DNA of 64,000 nt from Marisa cornuarietis (Eukaryota > Mollusca > Gastropoda > Architaenioglossa > Ampullariidae), in the NCBI GenBank assembly GCA_004794655.1, contig SMMW01000013.1:837501-901500 (forward strand), in the 5' to 3' direction. Positions within the stretch are counted from its first letter, which is position 1, and each line of letters opens with the position of its first letter. Positions 36,816 to 50,588 of the stretch are shown one piece after another. The notes below the pieces were generated by a model, which did not search any database, had not been told where the DNA came from, and worked only from the letters and a program-made list of their open reading frames with translations. A program made the translations under genes and the position numbers.

Positions 36816-38304
36816 CTACCATCCATAGGTCCCTCGACTTCCAAGATAGCCATCTCGATTATCCCCTAACCCAGATGCACTACGATAAATGTCTCGGTTA
36901 TCTTGTCTTTCAGTTAAGCTGGGTCTGCCATAGGAACCAGATGTACCTCTGAATGCATCACCAGCATCCAGGTTTCCTCTGAACTCAAAAGTGTCACTTC
37001 CATCACCTGCACTAGGACTGTCTCTGTAGACTGTAGTACCTCCTATACCTGTCTGATATGGTGGCAGTCCCACCCCCCGTGATGGACCTGCTGTGCTTGT
37101 ACGTGTTGGCAGTGTGGTACCTCTCTCTACCATGAATTCTCTTGGAGGTACTCTTCTCTCTGGGAATTCACTGGGTGAAATGCCCAATCCTCTATTAGAT
37201 CTATCATATTCACGATCAATGTACAATGAACCTGCACGAAGAGGGTCTGCTGGGCCGTCACTGGAAATGCTGCTGCGAGAGTCTTCTGATGCCTGAAAGT
37301 TGCGTGAAAAAGTAAAAGATGTAGGAGCATCTTCATTACGGTCAGCCACCTGTCTGGTGGCAGCCAAAGCAGGCTTATCAAGCTCACCACTCTGGCCTCG
37401 CTCACTCCCAGTTGAAAAGGAAAGCTGAGGAAGTCTTAATGAAACCTGAGAAGTAGCAGCAGCTGCTGAAGATGCTGCAGCCTGAGACTCAGCAAACATG
37501 GCAGGTTGTTGGGCTGTTTCAGAGTAAACAGTTCCTCCTATGCTAACAGTCATACCTTGCTGAGACAACAATTTAGCCAAAGCTGCTTTTACTCCTGCAT
37601 GTTTATCACTTCCAGAGTTAAGATTCACTTCTGGACCTGCAACTGCCTGCCTTCTAGAGGCAAAGGCACCTTCCAAGTCTAGGGCCAGATAGTTGGCTGG
37701 ATTCCCAGCTGCTCCAACAGACGTGTTTGTAGATGCTGAACCAGACACATTTAGACTAACAGAACCACCACTAGGTGGCTGAGATGGATTGATGCTTGTA
37801 TTTTCTGCATCAGCCTGAGCAGTGATAAGTTGGTGCCTAAGGTTATCGAGAAGGGCAGCAGTCTTACTGTCAACAGTCACATTAAGGCTTTTGGCAATCT
37901 GATTGACACTGATGCCCTGCTGGGCATGCAGTAAAGCAATAAGCTTTGTAAGCGTGGCCTGAATGTTTGCCACATCTTCAGAAAGGGGTTCAATCACTGT
38001 CCCTTTCCCGTCACCTTCACCTGACCTGGGGACCTCCAGCTCCTCGTCTTTGTGGCTGCTTGGTACTGTAGTGTCTCTTGAAAACAAGCTTGCTAAAGAG
38101 GACAGTTTTGTATCAAGAAATGACTGTTTATCTATGGTTCGAGAAGCACCTTTTGCTCCTGCTGCAGTGTCAGAACTAACAGCCTTGCCTGGAGCACCAG
38201 GGGCCAATCTGCCAACATCGAGTTGCTCTCTCATGGCATCATGTCGAAGCATTTTTTTGCGATTCTTACACCACAGTTCATGGCAGTCTTGGTCCTTTGG
38301 AAGA
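36816..38304 (-). CDS. CDK12: CDK12/13 exon 12: C-terminal extension
   Basis: The acceptor CTCTCAG ends at 38305. The exon encodes [20 protein letters not shown], continuing the kinase C-terminal helix known to contact nucleotide and cyclin in CDK12. It then has about 475 residues of low-complexity Ser/Gly/Ala-rich sequence with conserved short modules ([20 protein letters not shown] and [16 protein letters not shown]). It ends in repeated [14 protein letters not shown]-type glycine-rich sequence and a stop at 36816-36818. The frame is open upstream into the intron. Confidence 0.93.
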
Positions 38305-41300
38305 CTGAGAGAAAATAACCAATAACTAATTAATACACAGGTGAAGCAAACATTTTCCCACCCACATGCACAACCCCAATTTTTTATGTACAAACACCAA
38401 TAAAAAAGCAGAGTTAATTAAAACACAATGATGCTGTATTTTTCAAGTTCTGCTAACTGGCTTTTTTTTTTGCAATTTGATTTTAAACAAACCCACCAGT
38501 TCTGCAAGAAAAAGAGAAATCATAAGGCACTTTAAAGCAAAATACTGTAGCACATGAACTACCGGTATGTGGTTATATAAAAATAAGACCTCTAAAAAGC
38601 CACAACCAAAGTAAGTTGGTGACATTAATACTTCAACCAACTACAGGGCCATCTGACCTAATCACTTTGTGATTACCTTGCTTACTATATCTATGCTATT
38701 CATTTTCAGTATCACTAACACACTGAAATACTAATGACTCCTCTCTCTCCAATAATAAGAAAAATCTACTTGATGCAGGTATGTAGATAAAGAAAAGTAT
38801 AGATTACAATACCCATGATCAATGATTTTATGATTTTTCAGATCATTCATTCCCATCCCATCCGTCCCACCCCCAACAGTCTACAACCTTTTTAAAAAAA
38901 TCATAATCTATTATTATTTCTTGTATTAAAAAGGTTCACACAAGCATGCCACATCATACTATTCAAGTACAAGCAGACCCACTGAATGCATTCAATTCTA
39001 GATTACATATTTAGAAGGGTATGACATCTATTTCACTATGACTCATGCCCACACACACAAAATCACAAGACAAACAGACATAATTATGTCAACAAAACTT
39101 ACTCGGGTGGGGGAATTTTGTCAGGTTCAATGTCTCGCAGCCAAGGCGAGTCAATACCTTGCTGAGCAGTACAACGCTTTGAAGGATCAAGTTCCAGCAT
39201 GTGATCCATTAAATCTAGTGCCAACCGAGGGAGACTGCAAGACAGATACATCCAAAATCAGTTAAGATGATTTTCATGAACTGCGACTTTTCGAAAGAAT
39301 AAGATTACCTACATTTAATTACGGCGTTTCTAGCAGGTAACATTAAATAAAAGATTATCACAGAAGGCACAAATACATTGAAAAAAGAAAGCTTGCATAG
39401 GTCTGAAGCTCGTTGGTTTTCTTGATCTAATGAGCACCTAAACTTGCAAAGATCCTCTGATCTGTCAGGTGTGATCATTAAATACATATAAAAAAATTAA
39501 AAATACTAATATCTGCAATAATGTTAACAGAAATAAAGAGAACTCATGCCATTATTCATTTTAATCAGGATGCGCATGTACAAATGACCTAGCTGTTATT
39601 TACTTACAAGCCAAATTCCTCCCTTAAACGACGCCGGTACTGGCGTTTGGGTTTAAAAGTGTGGAAGAGAGGAAGTTTGATGACCTCAGGCCAGTTAGCA
39701 GGACAAGGTGTGCCACAGGTTCTGCTGATAAGTTCCAGTTGAGCAAATTCTTCTTTTGCTTGGAAAATAGGCTTCCGTGTAAACAACTCTCCCAAGATAC
39801 AGCTGCAAAGAATACACCAGTCAATGTAAGGACCATAAGCAGTCATCAAATTATACCTAGTTAAAATTGTAACACTTTTGTAACACAAGATTCTACATTA
39901 AGCAAATAAGGAAAGGTCAGCAAAGTTAAGAGTATTTTGTTTTCTGAAGCCATCAATAAAACCATTAACATTTATAAAATTCAACTCAAAATTTAATTTT
40001 AAAGTGTATGCGGCAACAGTTCAAAGTCATGGTCTCTAAAAGTGTGTGTCTGGATAAATTGCAGGTTCTCTCTATACTCTCTAGAAATAAAATATTGACT
40101 TCAATACCTACTGCAACTAACAAATAAAGCTAGACCAAGTTAATATATATATATATACTGCTCATGCTAATAAGGCTTGTGATAGTTCGTCAGTTATGAA
40201 ATTATGTATTATGTAACTTTTGTCTTAAAACCCTTATTACTACCCTAAGCTACAATGTGTACAGATGTACAGAAAGATTTTAAGATTCATCATCTAATAT
40301 TAAAATAACATTAAAATTTTTTTTTAAAAACCAGCCACTTACCCAAGACTCCAAACATCAATTGCAGGCCCATATCGTTCCTCTCCAAGCAAGAGCTCAG
40401 GAGGCCGATACCACAAGGTGATTACCTTGTTGGTATACAGGCGCTCTTTGTCTTCTGCCGAGAAGTAGCGGGCCAGGCCCAGGTCACCCAGCTTGATCTG
40501 ACCTCTGTGCCATGGTACAGTCAAATCATCAAGTTATGCTCAACACCTGACAAAAGTGCTTCATCAGTTTTGTGTATTAGCCGTGAAGCAAATGGGCAAA
40601 ACTTCAACAACGTTAATGTCTGCCCTCAAAACTATCTCGTGATTACCATTTTTCTTTCACTACCCCTACTAACACACACACAGAAAAAAAAAATCAAGAT
40701 CAGCCTTCTAAGTTGCAAGGTTCATTCCTAATCACACATTTTCATTCATAGTACACAGAGGTTGTATGTGCTGTGAAGAAAAACAAAAATAAAACTGAAA
40801 AAAAACCCCGCAAAACTTTCAAGCTCAATGTTAGATACTTTGTCTATTTCTGCTGAAAAATTAAATTTCTAAATGGTGAAAAAAGTGAAGATTCACACCT
40901 ATTGTTTAGAAGGATGTTAGAACACTTGATATCTCTATGAAGGAAATTTTTCTGATGACAATACTGTAAGCCTCTCAGTAGCTGCTTCATGAAAGATGCT
41001 ATGTGTTCCTCCTTGAAGGTGACCAGTCCAGATTCAAGCAGACCCATTAGGTCATGGTCCATGTATTCAAACACTAGATAAAATGCACCTGCAAACAAAT
41101 CTTTTCATACCAAGTCACAGCATAACACTTTGGCATCCTTTTTAACACAAAGTAACACCCGACAGGACAAATAATTGATAAAAAGAAGCTGGACTTCTTT
41201 TACAGGCACAAACATGAAAAAAATAATGCACAAAAGAGCACGAGCCAAACTTCATTGTATACAAGGAAGCATTTTGACAAGAGCAAAGAGGTTAATTCTG

Positions 41301-44300
41301 AACCACAATAATTCATTACCTTTATCTTTCCTGAAATCCAATGCATCCTGTTTATCTGTCACAATCTCACGTAAATTGACAATGTTTGGATGCTGCAGTT
41401 GCCGCAATATTTTTATTTCTCGTACAGCTGTTATAGGAAAACCTTCCTTTTCGTTTTCCAGACGTACTTTCTTCAGTGCAACAAAGGAATCTGAAAGCAA
41501 CCTCAAAACCATTATCACTGCTCTGTTCAGCTTTTATTATTTTTTCTGATCACAATGACTAGATGCCCCAAAAAATAATTTAACTAAAAACAACAAAAAC
41601 AAGGCTCACAATGCCAATCCCTACATAAAGTCATTAAACTTACATTCTCCCCTACAAAATTATTTGGTAAATTAACTGCAACACCTACTCATGCATGAGG
41701 CATATCCTTTTATTACATTTTTAAAGACGATCTGTAAATATCATTGATGTCATGTGACTCTCATCTTGGAGCTAGTATAACTCAAGATTCAAAAATTAAA
41801 TGTCAGACCATAAGTTCTAAAGAATGTTTCAGTTTTTACAAAACTTCCTAAAAAAAAAAGCACTGAATTTTCTGAATTTGAAATTTTTTTAAAACTTACC
41901 AGTGTTTGCCTCCTTGGCCTTGTACACCAAACCATATGTACCTTCTCCAATTATTTCCAAATTAGAGAAGACATCAACACACCGTTCACCCCAAGAAGTG
42001 ACCTTTCTCTCATCTAGTCGGCGGTGACATATCCTAATACAATTTATTGTGAGAAATTAAAATTCCAGTGGTTTTTTTTTTTAAACTAAGCACACATCCC
42101 CTAACTTTCCAAAAAACCTGCTTCCCCATGGATAACATCTTTAATACATTTTAAATATGCCATAATAATTAGCAATGAGTCAGAAAATTTCACAACTGAT
42201 GCACTTTAAAAAAAAAGTGAGAAAGATTTTGACATTAATTACCTGTTTTTCTTTAAGTATTTATCTGCCAATGACTGGATCATTACTGGATTAGTAATTA
42301 AACTTTCAAACATAGTTTACGAAGCTACTTTTCTCCCCATCAACTTTACTTCCAACAAGTTGGTGTGTGAAAAGGATTAGTGTATTCTTACTTTGGAAGT
42401 CTAAGCTTTGGGCCATTAAGGCGTGACTCATTGTTAGATACTGCCTCTTCAGAATCATTATCATCATCTTCTGGTTCATCCATTGCTGGTGGCATGGGCA
42501 AATCAATAATTCGACGTGGCCTTTTCTCTGCTGGCTCGAGGTCATTTGTATCACTGAAAACATTTAAACAGTGTAAAAAGTTAAGCTGCTTATTTTTAAC
42601 TCAAAGCATTCATCACTCTGTTCTGTCTCTAAGAAACTAGACAATATCCATCTAAATGAACATCACATGTACCTGTTTTCTGCCAATTCTTATATATGCT
42701 AAAATTTTTTTCCAACATCTGAATGCTAAAACAAACTTCTGTGCCAGTTTTCTTTCAAAAAGACAAAGTGGCAATTTACTTCAGATCCATGGTGGTCCAA
42801 ATCAAACACACAATTTCAGCAAAAGCATTTGATGATGAAGGAGATCAACAAACTTGGTATAAATTCCTTTCTAGCTCATATTTCTCTACCGTTCTGAGAA
42901 CCATATGCGGAGTTTTTTTTACACCTCTACGATAATGTCAAATGCCACAAACCAAAATGTGAGTACCCTACTTTATTATGTGCACAGGACAATAACACAA
43001 CAATGGGAGCTAAAATTCTTAAAAATGAATACTCCATGCTACTGTGCTAATGTTCATCATCAAATTCAAAATCTGTGCATGCTGACCTCAAGGGACTGTT
43101 ATCTAAGTCCATATCATCAGTGACATCAGGAAGAGGAAGGCATGGCAAAGTTGACATCTGGGGTAACCCATTGCTTTCTCCACTACGACCTCGCTTCTGA
43201 AAGACAGGCTGAGTGGCTACTGCTTGTTCTTCTTTGATAGATTCTACTGGGGAATGCTGTTTGGGAATGCTTGGCGCAGACGGTGGTAAAGGAGGCAATG
43301 GCATTACAGGCTTCTTTCCCTCTACAACACGTCGCTGCTGCACCTCCTCTTCTCCTTGTTTGACATTTTCAACCTAATTTAACATTGCAGCATCTTAGTA
43401 TTATTAACATTACAAAGAAAACAGAATTCAATAATTTTGTTTCAGTAGCAATGTACAAAAGTGAAGAAAATATGATACATACAATGTTTCCCACCATGCA
43501 ACATCAGAAACGTAATAAATCATACAAAAATTTATCAAAGGGTGGGGAGAGAGGGTCTTAAAAAAAAAACATTTGACACTATGTGCCTGAAAGTGTACAG
43601 AGCTTCCGCTGACAGTCTCAGACATACAAATGTTTGAAAATGGCTTCCATTTTATCAATGGAAAAACCTGTGTTTACTATGGGAATAAGCTTTTGTGTTA
43701 AGCCTACCCAAGGCCTAGTGGAAACTTATGATTGCCCCTGAACTGGTTACTTCAACCATTATGTAGCCCACAAATGTCTCTAAAATGTACATAAGGCATA
43801 AGTAATGCCAGAAAGCATTGTCAAACATATTTTAACCTGCGAAAAAAAATACTGCAGTAAAAACTACAATCTTAAAATATGTTCAAGATCTTTACCACTT
43901 TTCTTTTGCAAGCTACAGGGACGAAGTCCTTAGATTCAATTTTATTAAGATCAAACCCACCCCATTTGCTTTCATACAATTTTTTAAAAGTATTGTATAT
44001 ATATATATATATCACATTAGATACCTTTATGACCAAATTTTCTTCTATCTTCCCTAATGTCCTCTCCTGTTTCTTGACTGCACTGGGTGTTGGCGTAGGT
44101 GTGTTTGAAGCATCATCGGAGTCTACCTTAATGACCTCTCTGATGGGCGAGTTGGAAGGAGATCGTGCTTCTTTCCTGACTGGTGTTGATGTGTCCTGTA
44201 TGGAGTCGACAACATCCAGCTCACGTCGCTTTGACTTTATCTCTCTTGCACGTTTGTGTTTGCTGAGTTCAGCTGCAAGGCTGCAAAAAAGGGAAGAATG

Positions 44301-47300
44301 AAGATGCTCACAAAAAATGTCTTAAAATAGCTGAACATTCACCCGAAAATTCTGAAAAAGTATCAATCAATTTAAACTGCTTGTCCCATATGAAGTTAAC
44401 TGTCATTTACCTTGTGGAATATTTGAAGTCTGAAACACTGACTTTAGACCTGCTATAGGATGATGATGAATTTCGGGAAGGGCTCCGGGAAGGACTTCGA
44501 GAATATGAACGTCTTGGCCTGGACAGATGTGATGTTTTCTTGATGTACCTGACAGGACTCTCTTCTCTGTCTCGCACACTATGCTTTTTTCTCCTGTAAC
44601 AGAACTGAGGCAAGTTAAAGACAGAAAAGTAACATGTCTTAAACTATTATGCTCACACTTGATGTCGACCCAGCCTACGATGGAAAAAATAAACTTCTTT
44701 TTACACAGTCACAAAAGGATAAATCTTATAACTAGCTACACCAAACCCTTTTTGTATGACTAATACGTCCTATTTTAACTAGACATGTCTTTACATGCAT
44801 GAAAACAAATGAAACTTTCTAAAAAAAAAAAAAAAAAAGGCTGTGTGCTGTCACATTAATATTTCTTATTTTATTCTCTATCATTCTTAAAAGATGCAAT
44901 ATTATACCTCTTGCAGCAAACATGCTGTAATATGTACATTTCCCCCCCCCAAGGGCTTTATAAAAAACAAAAACCAAAGACCATAAAGCTATAGAAGAAT
45001 CCATTAAGGAAATTGTGCTCTTAATTTAATAAACTTGTGCGTCTCTACCAAACAAAGTTGCTTTGAAATCTATTTAAAACTGAGAAATTTTGAGATTTTT
45101 TTTTAGGTTGGGGGTGGCAGGGCTTCTAATATTTCACGTCATCTCGGACTGGAGAAAGTCTGATTTTCTATTCCCTTACACTTTACCAAATACTGGTTAA
45201 AACAGTTTAATTGTAATGAAGTGTGCATCGCATGATGCGTCGTTAAGAGAATAAAAAAGTAGTTAACCCTGGTGATCATCTCCATTGCATCCCACTAGAA
45301 AGAAAAAAATCACTTTCAAAAATATTTTGAATGGAGCTAATCTTAATCGCTCTGACAAAATATAAATGAATGTTGTATAGGAAAAAGAATTTTTGATCTG
45401 TTTCTTTTGATGATTTTACTTATTTTATACACCAAGTTCTGCATCAAGTGCATTACAACACAATAATTACAAAATAGAAGCTATAAAAATAGAAGTTTCA
45501 AACTGTCATGAGTTCAAAAATATGCATGTCTGAAATTCATACCATGAACAAAAATTCTTCAAAATTAAATTTTTGCGATTTCTATCTGGCCATTTTTTAT
45601 CAGCGTGTTCTTAGGCTTCCTAGATTTATTTCACTACTGCTGGTGTATAACAAGAAAAAAATAACGTTGGAGGATCTATTAATGGTCTGTATGTCAGGCT
45701 GCCTCATTAAAGTTGAACATCCTTTATGAGGGAGCAGCGGGAAAGAATAAGCCTATTGAAGATTAATGATTTATCTTGATCTAAGTTATAAACCAGTATA
45801 ATGGCAACTCCTTCAACTACAATGATTACACTTACTCAAAAAAACAAGCTTTAGCCAAATAAAAGAATTTCAAAAAAATCCACAGAATCAATAAGCATTA
45901 AAGCAGCTCAGATCCATCTGAGAATATAAAATGAAACCTGTCTCCAATGTAATAGTACACCTTAAGGCCAAGGTGGGCATTGTACTTCATTAGAAGCACA
46001 CATTTTCAATAAAATGTAAATAAACTTCTTTCTATCACATGCAGGCTAAATGTAATGCCCACAAAGCCTTTATATACAGCAAATGCTTGCTGCCCAGCAG
46101 TGAATCCTTATCAATGGTGAATATACAATAAACCTCCAGAAAAAGCCAAATAATTTGACTGAAAGAAACTAACACCGATGGGTCATCCCTTTCTAGTTCC
46201 CCACTTTCCTCAACCAAACTCCAAGCTAATTGTACAGCTTACTTGCAAGCAGCTGCCAGTTATCCTTTAGTCATCATAAGTGCGCTTTCTAGAGTCACAA
46301 AGCAGCTCAATTATTAATCTCATAAATAAAGCAGTGTGGTGGGATGGGAAACCTATACATATCCACGCCCTCTGTCAAATGTCACCAAATCTGCAGTAAT
46401 AGTTATAATGCATCCTTTTTAATTAAGAAGATGCTACTGGAAATAGAAAAATGCTTAGAAGAAACTGCAATGTACCTCTACCACACTAAATAAAAACAAA
46501 AAAAACACCCAAAAACACAAACACGATGGTAGTGATGAGAGAGAGAATGAAAGACCACAAGCAACAAATCATGTGATGGTTTCACTCGAAATGTAGTGCA
46601 GCATGTTGCTGAACATGGGCTGTCAATGTTGAGAAGGCACAATTAAAGTACATTAAAAGCATCACCACTCATAAAAAAGTTAAATGAATAGTTTATGAAT
46701 TTATAAAAATGGAGTTATGTGGTTTTATAAATGAAGCGATAGATCAACAGCTGACAATAAAATCATAGCAGCAGCAATCAACATAGGCAAAGCCAGGTGT
46801 CCCAGCTAGTTATGAATAACCATAAACAGATAAACGACGAATGCCAAGCCAAGCCAGCCTTCTTCTTAAGACAGATACATATCCACTGCAAAACAGCCTG
46901 TTAATCTGCACAGAGATTTTGAATTCAGAAACCCTCAAGGACCTGAAAAGAAAACAACCTGACTGCTAATAAAATTCCCCAAATCAGCCCTATCAGTAAC
47001 CTGTTTTTATGACACCAAAAAATTTCCCAGGAACATATTCAACAATATGTATTCAGCCAATGCCCTTAAGGTTGGATTTCATACTGGAATGTCATCTGAA
47101 ATTTTGACAGCTCAGCAACAGCGCATAACACCAAATTCTTATAACAGCTGCAGACTTGACAATTCTTAACAAACCTGAACACTACCTCTTTATAAAGTAA
47201 CTATTACTGCCATCATATGAACTTAATGACTGAAATCAGTACATGTTGTAGTTCCACAGCTATGAAACAGTCAAAGCATCTTGTTAGTAAACCTCTATAT

Positions 47301-48496
47301 TGCTAAGTTTTGATCAATAACATCACAATTTTTAACAGGCTGCTTAAAAAGAGTTCTGCAAAAAAAACAAATTTAAGCCTTGAAAAAAACACTTATCTAG
47401 GACTATAATTTTTCTGAGTTGTCATGGCCTTGGGGGTCTGTAAAATATGTGTTGAACAACTAAAAATGTTTCTTGACTCCAGCACATTTTTGTTGTGGAA
47501 AAGTGACTGGACAAAGAAAAAAATGTCCTGAATTACAACTTAGGTATGCTGCACATAAGCAGTCTTGTCTTGGATATTGTTTTACTCCTCTAAACTGACA
47601 GCACCAATATTCCTTCTTTAATTATTATGTAATACAGCTAATGTACATCTAATATTCTGCTCATTCGTTTCTAGAAACAAAATAATTATGCAACAAAAAC
47701 AGTTATAAACAAACTAGGTACACGGTGCTAGTAACGTCCGCATTTGTACATACCTAGAGGAACTTTGTAGTGGACTTCGGCTCCTAGCCGATTCTCGTCT
47801 TGGACTAGGCGTTCTCGACCTGTATCGCTTGTAGGCATTACTCCGTGGTGAAGGACTGAGTCCTCTACTACTGTATGCCTTAGGCAAGTCTGCGTAAGAT
47901 TTTGGTAGCGGTTCCGCCGTACGATCCGAAACAGCAAGGGGCGGATGATTTTTTGTACTGCTGGATGTCGTGGTCCTACTCCCACTGTGTCCATGATTTC
48001 GGGATTCTCGGTTGTCTGAACTTTCTCTAATTGTCTCCGGGGAACGCACCGTCCGAGAACGCTTTGACTTTTTCGACGACGTTCGATGAGACGAAGTGAG
48101 AGTGCCTGGAGAATTGCTGTGACTACGCTGGCTAATGTAGGAGCGAATTTCTGTTCCAGGAGAAGCTCTTCTGGAGTGTCTGTCAGATTCTGCCAGACTG
48201 GGCATTGGCACGTGAGTAGTGGCAGGAGACAAATCCGAGTCGGAGCTGATGTCATCGTATGCCACCAACGACTTCGTAGTTTGTTGTTGTCGTTTGTCTT
48301 CTCGGTCTCTTGACCTCTGCTTGCGACTCTTTTTCTTCTTTTGCTTTTTCTGTTTAGATCCTGGCATAGAATTGTAGTGACCTCCTTCATACTGACTAGT
48401 TCGTGACACACGTCCTTCGTTTTGTGGTACAAGATGTGCATAGGCTCTGGCGTCGTATTCATAGAATGGGCTTTCTTGACGACGATTTCTCGGCAT
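36816..48496 (-). CDS. CDK12: Cyclin-dependent kinase 12/13 (complete, 12 coding exons, 1367 aa)
   Basis: CDK12/13 with cyclin K phosphorylates the RNA polymerase II C-terminal tail during elongation in the nucleus. The exons, in transcript order, are 48496-47754, 44593-44411, 44280-44025, 43373-43087, 42553-42392, 42033-41900, 41490-41320, 41088-40899, 40504-40343, 39802-39608, 39234-39103 and 38304-36816. All borders are GT-AG and the phases give 4104 nt. The N-terminus has the YDDISSDSD motif and SR/SP-rich stretches. The kinase domain follows: [12 protein letters not shown] (about 573), VALKK Lys 595, HRDIKCSN (696-698), activation segment, [20 protein letters not shown] with T-loop Thr about 733. 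The C-terminus has QDCHELW and short conserved helices ([20 protein letters not shown]). The DFG motif reads DLG (716-718). Vertebrate CDK12 and CDK13 arose from one ancestor, so this is probably their single counterpart. Confidence 0.95.
44594..47753 (-). other. CDK12/13 intron 1 (3.2 kb)
   Basis: AT-rich intron between exons 1 and 2. I see no gene or clear repeat in it beyond homopolymer runs, such as an A run at 44821-44838. Confidence 0.8.
47754..48496 (-). CDS. CDK12: CDK12/13 exon 1: RS-rich N-terminus
   Basis: The ATG at 48496-48494 has A at -3. The exon encodes 247 residues plus two bases, rich in Ser, Arg and Lys: a [14 protein letters not shown] basic run, then [15 protein letters not shown], which matches the conserved N-terminal motif of CDK12. 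Such RS regions localise CDK12 to nuclear speckles (family knowledge). The donor is AG|GTATGT. Another frame is also open over most of this exon but is its shadow. Confidence 0.93.
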
Positions 48497-49489
48497 TTTT
48501 AGCCTCAACTTGTGAAGCGGTCATAGATTTTGATTCTGCGCTTTAACATACGTATTGATAAGAATTACATGTTCCTTTTCGCTAATATTTTCTTCCCACT
48601 GCATCCAGGAAAACTGCTTTTGAAGGGTTCAAAATGGCTGCCTTGTAAATCTGCTATTTAACAACCCTACGAATGTTTTATTTCATATTTTACTTTTTAT
48701 CTGATTTGTAAGTCTTGAAAATGAACATTCGTTGTTGACTGTCGAATTTTGAAATGTAAACATCCACAGATTACTTAGGATGGAGAAATAAAAGAACGAT
48801 ATTAACTGGATTTCGTTTACTCTCCTACTATCCTGTAAGGTTAAAAATAATATCGGTCACGTTGGTAGAATGCATTGTGGGTATATCTGAACACACCTTA
48901 TGATGACGTTGTACACACGGAAGTATTGATCAACTCTGTTAAAAAGAAATTAAATTTTACATTTTCTTCCATTCATGATTTAGTTTGTAGATTCAGAGTA
49001 CTTGAGTGCTTCTTCGTTAATTGGCTATTTAAATTTACTATTATTTATTATAAGAAAATCATTGTAAAGTGTTCATGAGGAACAATAGTCCATTTATTCT
49101 TTTGCATCCCGTCACCTTTACGAGGTCTGGCAAATTTTAAAGCCGACAGGTCAGTATCAATATCAGCAGCCGATGCCATTTAAGTGTTCAGTTTGAGTCT
49201 TTAAAATAATGGCCTGTTGATGCCTGCTTTAGTCGTTTCACGTGTAACTTATAATCTGTTCTAGACTATTTTTACTGGGAAAGAAATCAGTACGAGTATA
49301 CGTAGATTCTCAGTTAAATATCTCATTAACATTTTCTTATGATGACCTTGCATACGGTCTTAACTAAAAAAGTGTTCTTATTTTGAATCGTATAGACTTA
49401 GTGTCATAAAAGCTATTACATATATAATGATGGGTAAATGTATTAATTCAACACCTTTAATAAATTGTTAATCTGGTCACCCACCAATT

Positions 49490-49880
49490 AATAATAATGA
49501 TAATTTTTATAGCACATATTCAGACTCATATAGAGCATGCTCTTAGCGCTTAAAACGGGGAAGAGACATGGACTAAATGGACAGAACACGAGGGATGAAA
49601 GAATAAACGACAGTACTAATGACAAATAGAAAACAAAGATAGAAAACACAAAAAGGCATCAAGTAGCAGAAACAGGGAATATAGTGATTCTGCAGAGAAA
49701 GATGGGTAGAAAAGTAGCAAGAGCAGAAGTGGGGAGAGTGAAAAGGACGAGCATTGTGTGGGCTGTTGTTAGGAGTAATGCTCAAGGAAGAGGTGCGTTT
49801 TCAATTGTGCTGCAGGTGGCTAGTCACTTTAACAGTAGTCTTGGAAGACTTACATTTGACGGGAATAAATTATCATCTGA
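49490..49880. repeat. Old dispersed repeat with TTTTTATAGCACATATTCAG and GTGCGTTTTCAAT
   Basis: It begins AATAATAATGATAATTTTTATAG (first bases only), then AGCGCTTAAAAC, and about 250 bp later GAAGAGGTGCGTTTTCAATT and GGTGGCTAGTCACTTTAACA. This pattern resembles repeats common in mollusc genomes. That resemblance is from memory and is moderate evidence. Confidence 0.45.
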
Positions 49881-50194
49881 AGCGTACAATGCAAAACACC
49901 TTCAGCACTATGTAGCTATTGTTATCATAATGTAAGAAAAACTAATACTTGTAGTTGTACTGGTATTTGTAAAATATTAGCAAAGCAGAGTGAAATATAT
50001 GATTTGCAGCTATATAGTGATGTTCACCAGCAACATTTATGTCTATTGCAGGATTTCTTGTAAACTGAACTGAGCAACTAAATTTCAAAATATCCAGAAA
50101 CCAATACTTGACATACAGATAGACAGAATTCAGAAAAGAAATACAGCATCCAAAATACCAAGGGTAATTCAGAACTATTCACCAAAGTGGGCTG

Positions 50195-50410
50195 AAAGTT
50201 TGGATTTGGGAGTTACTTTTGATTTTTGTCCATAAAATTTGACATTTATATTAAGGAAATTACTGATAAAGCTAATAATTTTGTGGGTGTAATCAGGAGG
50301 ATTTTCCAGCCTCTAGAAAAAGATATATTCTTGCAGTTGTATAAAGTCCTGGTGAGACTACTTCAGGAATATAGATGCACAACCAGACTATTAAATCGTC
50401 TGAGGCATTA
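50195..50410 (+). pseudogene. Non-LTR LINE reverse transcriptase relic
   Basis: With one frameshift it reads DLGVTFDF, then KFDIYIKEITDKANNFVGVI and RRIFQPLEKDIFLQLYKVLV, then RLLQEYRC. The order matches the thumb region of LINE reverse transcriptases (DLGV...F..HI..I..KANR.LG.IRR.F..L....F..LYK.LVRP.LEY). Only about 70 codons remain. Confidence 0.75.
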
Positions 50411-50588
50411 ACAAGATTCATAACTGTTACTGTCCCTGTAAGTAAGATTTCATTCAAACATGAAAGATAATTAACCAGGTTGATGATGTTGATATTAAAA
50501 TTCTTTTTAAAGATATAACCTAAAGCATAAAACAAGTAACACTGCTAACATAAATTATGTTTTGGATGTTTTATGCTGGAGTAAAAGA

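Noticed and set aside
47728..48462. 244-codon second frame in CDK12/13 exon 1
   Set aside because: It is a shadow of the RS-rich frame. The YDDISSDSD motif, the splice phase and the start codon all support the other frame.
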